NCBI GenBank assembly: GCA_035288045.1
Contig: DATEBA010000028.1
Location: 1 to 28,918 of the forward strand
Source of the DNA: DATEBA01 sp035288045
GTDB taxonomy: Bacteria; Actinomycetota; UBA4738; HRBIN12
Direction of reading: 5' to 3'
Length of the DNA stretch: 28,918 nucleotides
Below are positions 22,572 to 28,918 of the stretch, one piece after another. The number at the start of each line of letters is the position of its first letter. Position 1 is the stretch's first letter. Both the position numbers and the translations under genes were made by a program. The notes under the pieces are model-generated. The model ran no database searches and was not told the DNA's origin. It worked only from the letters and a program-made list of their open reading frames with translations.

Positions 22572-23845
22572 GAATCCTCGTCGTCGGCGGCGGGGGTCGG
22601 GAGCACGCGATCGTCTGGCGGCTCGCGCAGAACCCGACGGTCGATCGCCTGTTCGCCGCTCCCGGGAACGCGGGGATCGCTCGGGAGGCCACCTGCCTCC
22701 AGGTCTCGGCCGAGGACGTCGGGGCGATCGTCGAGGTCGTAGAGAGCGAGAGGATCGACCTGACCGTCGTGGGGCCTGAGGTTCCGCTCGTGGCCGGGGT
22801 GGCCGACGAGCTTGCCGAGCGCGGGCAACGCGTCTTCGGACCGTCGAGGGAGGCGGCTCGGATCGAGGGCTCGAAGGCCTGGGCCAAGGGTCTGTGCGAG
22901 CGCCACGGGATCCCCGCGGGCCGGGGGGAGCCATTCACCGATGCGCATGCGGCGATCGCCGCGCTCGATCGATTCGAACCGCCATACGTCGTGAAGGCCG
23001 ACGGGCTCGCGGCTGGAAAGGGAGTGACGGTGACGGATGACCGCGAGGCCGCGGCCGCAGCTATCCGGACGAGCCTCGTGGATCGCGTTTTCGGTGCCGC
23101 CGGCCAGACGGTCCTGATCGAGGAGTTCCTCTCGGGCCCCGAGGTCTCGGCGTTCGTCCTCACCGACGGGCGCGAGGTCTTGCCGCTCGTTCCGGCGCAG
23201 GACTTCAAGCGAGCGAGGGACGGCGACTCCGGGCCGAACACCGGCGGCATGGGCGCCTACTCCCCGCCGTCGTTCGTCGACGAGGCGATGGGGAGGCGGA
23301 TCCACGAGGAGATACTGCGGCCGACCGTCGAGGCCATGGCGGCGGAGGGAGTCCGGTACACCGGCGTCCTGTACGCCGGTCTGGTGCTCACCGACGATGG
23401 CCCCAAGGTCCTGGAGTTCAACTGCCGGCTCGGAGACCCGGAGAGCCAGGTGGTGCTCCCCCGTCTGCGCTCGGACCTCGGTGAGCTGTTCCTGGCCGCC
23501 ACCGAGGGGAACCTCGGCAACTACAAGCTCCATTGGTCTCCGGAGGCTTGCGTGACGGTGGTGCTCGCGTCGGGCGGTTACCCGGGCGACTACTCGACCG
23601 GTCTCGAGATCCGGGGGATCGAGCGGGCCGAGGAGCTCGACGGAGTCGTCGTGTTCCATGCCGGCACCTCCGAGCGTCGGGGTAGAGTGGTCACGTCCGG
23701 GGGACGGGTCCTCGCGGTCAGCGCCGTTGGAGCGACCGTCGCCGACGCCAGGGCCCTGGCGTACGAGGCCTGTTCCTTGATCTCGTTCGAGGGCATGCAC
23801 CACCGGCGGGACATCGCCGCCGCGGCCGCGGAAGGAGGGGGATGA
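22568..23845 (+). CDS. purD: Phosphoribosylamine-glycine ligase PurD
   Basis: It makes glycinamide ribonucleotide from phosphoribosylamine, glycine and ATP. The 425-residue product has all the family marks: MRILVVGGGGREHAIVWRLA, LFAAPGNAGIAREA, LTVVGPEVPLVAG, then the ATP-grasp part with YVVKADGLAAGKGVTV, LIEEFLSGPEVSAF, GPNTGGMGAYSP and VLEFNCRLGDPESQVVLPRL. It starts at ATG 22568 inside the purA stop (ATGA) and ends in an ATGA overlap with purE. The open frame extends far upstream of this ATG, but that part lies in purA in another frame. Confidence 0.97.
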   Translation: MRILVVGGGGREHAIVWRLAQNPTVDRLFAAPGNAGIAREATCLQVSAEDVGAIVEVVESERIDLTVVGPEVPLVAGVADELAERGQRVFGPSREAARIEGSKAWAKGLCERHGIPAGRGEPFTDAHAAIAALDRFEPPYVVKADGLAAGKGVTVTDDREAAAAAIRTSLVDRVFGAAGQTVLIEEFLSGPEVSAFVLTDGREVLPLVPAQDFKRARDGDSGPNTGGMGAYSPPSFVDEAMGRRIHEEILRPTVEAMAAEGVRYTGVLYAGLVLTDDGPKVLEFNCRLGDPESQVVLPRLRSDLGELFLAATEGNLGNYKLHWSPEACVTVVLASGGYPGDYSTGLEIRGIERAEELDGVVVFHAGTSERRGRVVTSGGRVLAVSAVGATVADARALAYEACSLISFEGMHHRRDIAAAAAEGGG

Positions 23846-24315
23846 GCGGGGGAACGCCGATCGTGGGCGTGCTGGCCGCCTCGCCGGCCGAGCTCGGCGT
23901 CCTCTCCCAGGCCACGGCCATCCTCGAGAAGTTCGACATCCCGCACGAGACGCGGGTGATCTCCCCGGCCAGGAATCCCGACCTCATCGACGAGTACGCG
24001 CGGACGGCGTTCGAGCGCGGGGTGAAGGTCGTGATCGCGACGACCGGTATCTCCGGGCATCTGGCGTCGGCGGTCGCCGCCCGCACCATCGTGCCTGTCA
24101 TCGGCGTGCCGATGTCCTCCCAGCAGATGACCGGCATGGAGGCGATGTCGGTAACCGCGCAGATGCCGAGCGGCGTGCCGGTCGCGACGGTGGGCGTCGA
24201 CGCCGCGGTCAACGCGGCCGTCCTCGCGGCGCAGATCGTCGCCGTCGGCGACGGCGAGGTCCAGGCTCGCCTCTGGAAGTTCAAGGACGACATGGCGGAG
24301 GGGCTCAAGCTGTGA
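23842..24315 (+). CDS. purE: PurE-like protein (AIR carboxylase/mutase family) with altered active site
   Basis: A 157-residue PurE-fold protein in the normal place for 5-(carboxyamino)imidazole ribonucleotide mutase. The C-terminal two thirds match well (VPVIGVPMSSQQMTG, SVTAQMPSGVPVATVGVDAA, NAAVLAAQI). Active-site motifs differ from E. coli PurE: GSKSDW is ASPAEL (the Asp is Glu17 here), SAHRTPD is SPARNPD (His45 is Ala43), and AGAGGAAHLPG is ATTGISGHLAS (His75 is kept as His73). Loss of the SAHR histidine would be expected to harm catalysis. The protein may use a changed mechanism, or another enzyme may do the step. No purK is in the window. Overlaps are ATGA with purD and GTGA with purB. 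Residue equivalences come from a recalled E. coli sequence. Confidence 0.8.
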   Translation: MSGGTPIVGVLAASPAELGVLSQATAILEKFDIPHETRVISPARNPDLIDEYARTAFERGVKVVIATTGISGHLASAVAARTIVPVIGVPMSSQQMTGMEAMSVTAQMPSGVPVATVGVDAAVNAAVLAAQIVAVGDGEVQARLWKFKDDMAEGLKL

Positions 24316-25625
24316 TCCCCCGCTACAGCCTGCCGGAGATGGCCGCGGTCTGGTCCGAGGAGGCGAGGCTCCGGAACTGGCTGGAGATCGAGATCCTCGC
24401 CGTGGAGGCGTGGTCCCGCCTCGGGAGGATCCCAGAGGGCGATGCCAGGGTGGTGCGCGAGAGAGCCTCGTTCGACCTCGAGCGCGTGAGTGCGATCGAG
24501 AAGGTCACGCGCCACGACGTGGCGGCCTTCGTGCAGTGCGTGGCGGAGAGCGTCGGCGAGGCCGGGCGCTGGGTTCACTTCGGGCTGACGTCCTCCGACG
24601 TGCTCGACACCGGGTCGGCGCTCCAGATGCGCGCCGCCGCCGACCAGCTGCTCGGGCGCGTCGAGCGCCTCCTCGCGGTCACGAAGCGGCTGGCCCTCGC
24701 CCACCGCGACACCGTGATGATCGGGCGCTCCCACGGGATCCACGCCGAGCCGACCTCGTTCGGTCACAAGCTCGCGATATGGGCGTTCGAGCTCGATCGC
24801 GGCCGCGAGCGCCTCAGGCGCGCCCGTGAGGTCGTGTCGGTGGGGAAGATCTCAGGTGTCGTCGGTACCTACGCGCAGGTGGACCCGCGCGTCGAGGAGG
24901 AGGTGTGCGCGAAGCTCGGGCTCCGTCCGGCCGAGGCGTCGTCGCAGATCGTCCAGCGCGATCGCCACGCGGAGTACATGTCCGCCCTAGCGCTGTTGGC
25001 GACCTCGCTCGACAAGTTCGCGACCGAGGTTCGCCATCTGGCGCGGACCGAGGTGCGCGAGGTCCAGGAGCCGTTCGCCGAGGGCCAGAAGGGCTCCTCG
25101 GCGATGCCCCACAAGAGGAACCCCGTGTCCTGCGAGCGCGTGAGCGGCCTGGCTCGCGTCATCCGCGGGCACGTTCAGGCGGCCCTCGAGAACGTCCCTC
25201 TGTGGCACGAGCGCGACATCTCGCACTCGTCGGCCGAGCGAGTGATCCTGCCGGACTCGACCGGGCTCCTCGACTTCATGCTGTGGGAGATCACCGAGGT
25301 GCTCGAGGGTCTGCGCGTGTACCCCGAGCGGATGAGGGAGAACCTGGAGTCGGACGGGGGCCTGGCGTTCTCGCAGTCGGTGCTCCTTGCGCTCGTCGAC
25401 CGTGGGATGAGCCGCGACGACGCCTACCACGTCGTGCAGAAGGCCGCCGCGGCCGCATGGGACCAGGGGCTCGAGTTCCGCGCGGAGCTGGGCTCGAACC
25501 CGGAGGTCGCGAAGCGGCTGTCTCCCGACGAGCTCGGGTCCCTCTTCGACCCAACCCGGTACCTGCGCAACCTCGACGTCGTCTTCGACCGGCTGGAGAA
25601 GCTTCCCGTGAAGGAGGGTGCATGA
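24312..25625 (+). CDS. purB: Adenylosuccinate lyase PurB
   Basis: It releases fumarate from SAICAR in IMP synthesis and from adenylosuccinate on the way to AMP. The 437-residue protein begins at GTG 24312 (MIPRYSLPEMAAVWSEEARL). It shows the fumarase-superfamily marks EKVTRHDVAAFVQCVAE, VHFGLTSSDVLDTG, MIGRSHGIHAEPTSFGHKLA and the signature loop KGSSAMPHKRNPVSCERVSG. The GTG overlaps the purE stop and the end overlaps purC in ATGA. With purA in the same operon both ends of the AMP branch are covered. Confidence 0.97.
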   Translation: MIPRYSLPEMAAVWSEEARLRNWLEIEILAVEAWSRLGRIPEGDARVVRERASFDLERVSAIEKVTRHDVAAFVQCVAESVGEAGRWVHFGLTSSDVLDTGSALQMRAAADQLLGRVERLLAVTKRLALAHRDTVMIGRSHGIHAEPTSFGHKLAIWAFELDRGRERLRRAREVVSVGKISGVVGTYAQVDPRVEEEVCAKLGLRPAEASSQIVQRDRHAEYMSALALLATSLDKFATEVRHLARTEVREVQEPFAEGQKGSSAMPHKRNPVSCERVSGLARVIRGHVQAALENVPLWHERDISHSSAERVILPDSTGLLDFMLWEITEVLEGLRVYPERMRENLESDGGLAFSQSVLLALVDRGMSRDDAYHVVQKAAAAAWDQGLEFRAELGSNPEVAKRLSPDELGSLFDPTRYLRNLDVVFDRLEKLPVKEGA

Positions 25626-26572
25626 GCTCGGGCGCGAAGCTTCACGCGCAGGGGAAGGTGCGCGACATCTACGACGTCGGTGAGGCGCTCCTGCTGGTGG
25701 CCACCGATCGCATCTCGGCGTTCGACGTGGTGCTCCCCGACCCCATCCCCGACAAGGGGCGAGTGCTCACCGGCCTCACGCTGTTCTGGCTCGAGAGGAC
25801 GCGCGACGTGGTGCCGAACCATCTGCTGTCGGCCGACCGCCGCGACTTCCCGGCGCCGTTCCGCGACGAGCCCTCGCTCGCGGGACGGTCGATGCTGGTG
25901 GAGAAGGCGCAGGTGATTCCCGTCGAGTGCGTGGCGCGCGGCTACCTCACGGGCTCGGGACTCAAGCAGTACAAGGCGGAGGGCCACGTCTGCGGGGTCC
26001 CGCTTCCGCCGGGCCTGGACGAGGCGCATCGCCTTCCGGAGCCGATCTTCACGCCGACCACGAAGGCCGCCGAGGGCCACGACATGCCGCTCACCTTCGA
26101 GGAGACGGTCGACCTCGTCGGCAAGGGTCTGGCCGAGCGCCTGCGCGAGCTGACTATCGCGCTCTACGAGCGAGGCGCGGAGGTGGCCCTGGATCGGGGG
26201 ATCATCGTCGCCGACACGAAGTTCGAGTTCGGCTTCTCCGAGGGTGCCCTGATCCTGATCGACGAGGTGCTAACGCCGGACTCCTCGCGGTTCTGGCCGG
26301 CCGACGGGTACGAGCCGAGGAGGTCGCAGCCCTCCTTCGACAAGCAGTTCGTCCGCGACTGGCTCGACGCGAGCGGCTGGGACCACGAGCCGCCACCGCC
26401 CGAGCTGCCGGCCGAGGTGATCGGGCGCACGGCCATGAAGTACCAGGAGGCCTACGAGAGGATCGTCGGGGAGCGCTTCGACCACTACCGCCAGAGGATG
26501 GGCGTCTGGCCGGACTCGAACTGGGAGACGTGCCAGGTCGATCTGGAGCGCCTTCGCCGGGAGCACGGATGA
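25622..26572 (+). CDS. purC: SAICAR synthetase PurC
   Basis: It joins CAIR and aspartate with ATP to give SAICAR. The 316-residue form is the longer type found in actinobacteria and yeast-like enzymes. Motifs are GKVRDIYDVGEALLLVATDR, ISAFDVVLPDPIPDKGRVLT, VECVARGYLTGSGLKQY, PIFTPTTKAAEGHD, IIVADTKFEFGF and LIDEVLTPDSSRFWPA, then QPSFDKQFVRDWL. It starts at ATG 25622 in the purB stop and overlaps purS in ATGA. The long upstream open frame is a purB shadow. Confidence 0.97.
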   Translation: MSSGAKLHAQGKVRDIYDVGEALLLVATDRISAFDVVLPDPIPDKGRVLTGLTLFWLERTRDVVPNHLLSADRRDFPAPFRDEPSLAGRSMLVEKAQVIPVECVARGYLTGSGLKQYKAEGHVCGVPLPPGLDEAHRLPEPIFTPTTKAAEGHDMPLTFEETVDLVGKGLAERLRELTIALYERGAEVALDRGIIVADTKFEFGFSEGALILIDEVLTPDSSRFWPADGYEPRRSQPSFDKQFVRDWLDASGWDHEPPPPELPAEVIGRTAMKYQEAYERIVGERFDHYRQRMGVWPDSNWETCQVDLERLRREHG

Positions 26573-26829
26573 AGCGACGCTTCGAGGTCCTGGTTTCGCT
26601 CAAGCCGGGACTCCTGGATCCGCAGGGCAAGGCGGTAGAGGGCTCGCTCCCCGCGATGGGCTGGACGAACGCCTCCAACGTGCGCGTGGGCAAGCACATC
26701 GAGCTCACGATCGAGGCCGACTCCGAGGAGGCAGCGCGCGCCCAGGTGGAGGACATGGCGCGGAGGCTGCTCTCAAACCCGGTGATCGAGGACTACCGCA
26801 TCCTCGCGGCCGAGGAGGTGGGCCGGTGA
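26569..26829 (+). CDS. purS: FGAM synthase subunit PurS
   Basis: The small structural subunit that joins PurQ and PurL in the three-part formylglycinamidine ribonucleotide synthase. The 86-residue product has the PurS pattern FEVLVSLKPGLLDPQGKAVE, LPAMGWTNASNVRVGKHIEL and MARRLLSNPVIEDYRI. The length is typical. ATG 26569 overlaps the purC stop; the stop is overlapped by the purQ GTG (GTGA). Confidence 0.95.
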   Translation: MKRRFEVLVSLKPGLLDPQGKAVEGSLPAMGWTNASNVRVGKHIELTIEADSEEAARAQVEDMARRLLSNPVIEDYRILAAEEVGR

Positions 26830-27536
26830 GCGGCCGGGCTCGGGTCGGGGTGGTCACCTTCCCCGGCTCGCTCGACGACCGCGACGCCCTTCGCGCCGTC
26901 GAGCTGATGGGCGGCGAGGGCGTACGTCTCTGGCACGCGGAACCGGACCTCGCGGGCGTCGACGCGGTGATCCTCCCGGGCGGGTTCTCCTACGGCGACT
27001 ACCTGCGCGCTGGGGCGATAGCGCGCTTCGCGCCGGTGATGCGCGAGGTGGCCTCGTTCGCCGCGCGCGGCGGCCCGGTCCTCGGCATCTGCAACGGCTT
27101 CCAGATCCTGTGCGAGGCAGGGCTCCTCCCCGGCGCGTTGATCCGCAACCGGTCGCTCCAGTTCGTTTGCAGGGTCGTGAACCTGCGGGTCGAGACCTCG
27201 ACGACCCCGTTCACCTCGCACCTGATCGCCGGTGAGGTCCTCTCGATCCCGATCAAGCACGGCGAGGGCCAGTTCGTCGGCTCGACGGACCAGATCGCCA
27301 GGATCGAGGGCGAGGGCCAGGTCGTGTTCCGCTACTGCTCGCCGGAGGGTGCGCTTGGGGACGAGTGGAACCCGAACGGCGCGACGAACGACATCGCCGG
27401 TGTCCGCAGCGAGGAGGGCAACGTCGTCGGGCTAATGCCGCATCCAGAGCACGCCGTTGACCCCGACGTCGGGCCAACCGGCGGGCAGCCGATCTTCGGC
27501 TCGCTCCTCGCCGAGCTGCTCGCGGGGGTGTCCTAG
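26826..27536 (+). CDS. purQ: FGAM synthase glutaminase subunit PurQ
   Basis: A class I glutamine amidotransferase that supplies ammonia to PurL. The 236-residue product has the triad Cys89 (GICNGFQILCEAG), His206 and Glu208 (GLMPHPEHAVD). It also has VVTFPGSLDDRDALRAVELM, ILPGGFSYGDYLRAGAIARF and the actinobacterial-type insert IPIKHGEGQFVG. The GTG start at 26826 overlaps purS. It ends in TAG at 27534-27536, directly followed by the purL coding region in the same frame. Confidence 0.96.
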   Translation: MSGRARVGVVTFPGSLDDRDALRAVELMGGEGVRLWHAEPDLAGVDAVILPGGFSYGDYLRAGAIARFAPVMREVASFAARGGPVLGICNGFQILCEAGLLPGALIRNRSLQFVCRVVNLRVETSTTPFTSHLIAGEVLSIPIKHGEGQFVGSTDQIARIEGEGQVVFRYCSPEGALGDEWNPNGATNDIAGVRSEEGNVVGLMPHPEHAVDPDVGPTGGQPIFGSLLAELLAGVS

Positions 27537-28918
27537 CTGGGGGAGCCGCTGCACCGGGCCCTCGGGCTCACGGACGACGAGCTGGAGGCTATCCGCGCGC
27601 GTCTCGAGCGCGATCCCAACCGCAACGAGCTCGCCATGTACGGCGCGATGTGGTCCGAGCACTGCTCGTACAAGAGCTCCAAGATCCACCTTCGGCGGCT
27701 GCCCACCCAAGGCGAGGCGGTGCTCGTCGGGCCCGGCCAGGACGCAGGGGCGATCGACGTGGGCGACGGCCTGGCCGTCGTTTTCAAGATGGAGTCCCAC
27801 TCGCACCCGAGCGCGATCGAGCCCTACCAGGGCGCCGCGACCGGCGTCGGCGGCATCGTCCGCGACGTCGTGGCGATGGGCGCGCGTCCGGTGGCGCTGT
27901 TCGACCCGCTGCGCTTCGGACCCCTCACCGACGAGCGCAACAGGTGGCTGTTCTCGGGGGTCGTCGCCGGCATAGGCGGGTACGGCAACTGCATCGGGGT
28001 TCCGACCATAGGTGGAGAGGTTGCATTCGCCGAGCCCCATTCCGCCAACCCAACCATCAACGTCATGTGTATCGGCATCGCGCCCGCCGCCCGGCTCGTC
28101 ACGGCCGCCCGGGAGGTGAACGAGGGATCGGTCCTCGTGCTTGTCGGGGCGGCCACAGGGCGCGACGGTATAGGCGGCGTCTCCGTCCTGGCCTCGCGGA
28201 CGCTCGAGGAAGGCGTGGAGGAGAGCCGCCCGAGCGTGCAGATCGGGGACCCCTTCGCGGAGAAGCTCCTGATCGAGGCCTGCCTGGAGCTCGTCGAACG
28301 CGACCTCCTCGAGGGTCTTCAGGATCTCGGCGGAGCGGGGCTCACGTGCGCGGTTTCGGAGTCGGCGGCTCGCGCCGGCAAGGGCGTCGAGCTCGACCTG
28401 GACTCAGTGCCGCTCAGGGAACGAGGGATGGAGCCCTTCGAGATCCTCACGTCGGAGTCACAGGAGCGGATGCTCGCGATCGTCGCTCCGCACCGGCTGG
28501 ACGCCGTCCGCGAGGTCTGCGACAGATGGGGGTTGTCCTCCTCGGTCATCGGTCGGGTCGTCGCGGGTGGAGGCATGCGTGTGCTCATGGCGGGCCAGAT
28601 GATCGCGGAGGTCCCGGCTCGATCGCTCGCCGACGAGGGCCCGGAGTACCGGAGACCCGTCTCCTCGCCCGCCGGCCTCGAGGCGATCCTCGAGGACGAC
28701 CCCGCCTTCTCGGCGGTCTCGGTGGCCGTCGACGAGGCGTTCTTCCGGGTTCTCTCGTCGCCGAACGTCGCCTCGAAGCGCTGGGTCTACGAGCAGTACG
28801 ACCAGCTCGTGCAGGGGCAGACGATCCTGCGGCCCGGCGCGGACGCCGCGGCGATCCGGATCGCGGGGACGCTGCGCGCGATCGCGTGCTCGACCGACGG
28901 GAAGGGTCGCTTCGGGCA
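27537..28918 (+). CDS. purL: FGAM synthase subunit PurL (small type), 3' end outside window
   Basis: The ATP-dependent synthetase subunit that converts FGAR to FGAM with ammonia from PurQ. About 460 of roughly 740 residues are present. Visible parts are ELAMYGAMWSEHCSYKSSKI with the catalytic His, VVFKMESHSHPSAIEPYQGA, ATGVGGIVRDVVAMGARPVA, GNCIGVPTIGGEVAF, TGRDGIGGVSVLAS, VQIGDPFAEKLLIEA, LQDLGGAGLTCAVSE and SPNVASKRWVYEQYD. The coding frame continues straight from the purQ TAG with no ATG, GTG or TTG until ATG 27636, which lies inside the conserved MYGAMWSEHC motif. The family needs about 30 residues before it, so CTG 27537 is the likely start. The frame is open to the window edge. Confidence 0.93.
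   Translation, partial: MGEPLHRALGLTDDELEAIRARLERDPNRNELAMYGAMWSEHCSYKSSKIHLRRLPTQGEAVLVGPGQDAGAIDVGDGLAVVFKMESHSHPSAIEPYQGAATGVGGIVRDVVAMGARPVALFDPLRFGPLTDERNRWLFSGVVAGIGGYGNCIGVPTIGGEVAFAEPHSANPTINVMCIGIAPAARLVTAAREVNEGSVLVLVGAATGRDGIGGVSVLASRTLEEGVEESRPSVQIGDPFAEKLLIEACLELVERDLLEGLQDLGGAGLTCAVSESAARAGKGVELDLDSVPLRERGMEPFEILTSESQERMLAIVAPHRLDAVREVCDRWGLSSSVIGRVVAGGGMRVLMAGQMIAEVPARSLADEGPEYRRPVSSPAGLEAILEDDPAFSAVSVAVDEAFFRVLSSPNVASKRWVYEQYDQLVQGQTILRPGADAAAIRIAGTLRAIACSTDGKGRFG

Noticed and set aside
1..28918. CRISPR array, rRNA or prophage
   Set aside because: No regularly spaced repeats, no rRNA sequence and no phage structural genes were seen.

Overview
The window is a high-GC chromosomal segment, most likely from an actinomycete-type bacterium (Actinomycetota). 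The evidence is an hspR-terminated dnaK operon with a HAIR operator at its promoter, the small PurL with separate PurS and PurQ, actinobacterial-type IS30 and IS3 remnants, and repeated TANNNT -10 boxes placed 7-11 nt before start codons, as in leaderless actinobacterial genes. I cannot name a genus; an uncultured or deep-branching lineage is possible but is a guess.

Layout. (1) 1-2520 is a graveyard of mobile elements: a frameshifted IS30 transposase, cut by the window edge, sits inside a deleted and frameshifted IS3 element, which itself truncates an older integrase-type transposase. No intact transposase is present. (2) 2651-2721 is tRNA-Gly(CCC) on the minus strand, divergent from trpD and dcd. 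(3) 4416-9438 (minus) holds a probable three-gene operon: a soluble GAF-type histidine kinase, a NarL/LuxR response regulator and a 948-residue HEAT-repeat protein. (4) 9439-9744 is a divergent control region. (5) 9745-14176 is the heat-shock operon dnaK-hsp20-grpE-dnaJ-hspR, closed by its own repressor gene. (6) 14277-16882 looks like a cell-envelope stress block: PspC-like (frameshifted), LiaF/toast-rack-like, a 60-residue membrane protein, an unknown membrane-anchored protein and LemA. (7) 16932-19006 (minus) holds a methyltransferase and an MFS exporter. (8) 19054-21206 holds a metallo-beta-lactamase-fold hydrolase, a DUF2090 aldolase-like protein, a dodecin and a cold-shock protein ending in a clear terminator. 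(9) 21300 to the right edge is a purine operon, purA-purD-purE-purB-purC-purS-purQ-purL, mostly with 4-nt stop/start overlaps; purL runs off the window.

Points that most deserve a second look: the PurE-like protein lacks the active-site histidine of the SAHR motif and no purK lies in the operon; purL has no ATG/GTG/TTG start before its conserved N-terminal motif and seems to begin at CTG directly after the purQ stop; an exact 14-bp tandem duplication frameshifts the PspC gene, and removing one copy restores a full frame ending in an ATGA overlap with the next gene; and the kinase-regulator-HEAT operon may be an uncharacterised signalling unit. All calls come from reading the sequence and from memory of protein families; no database search was run.
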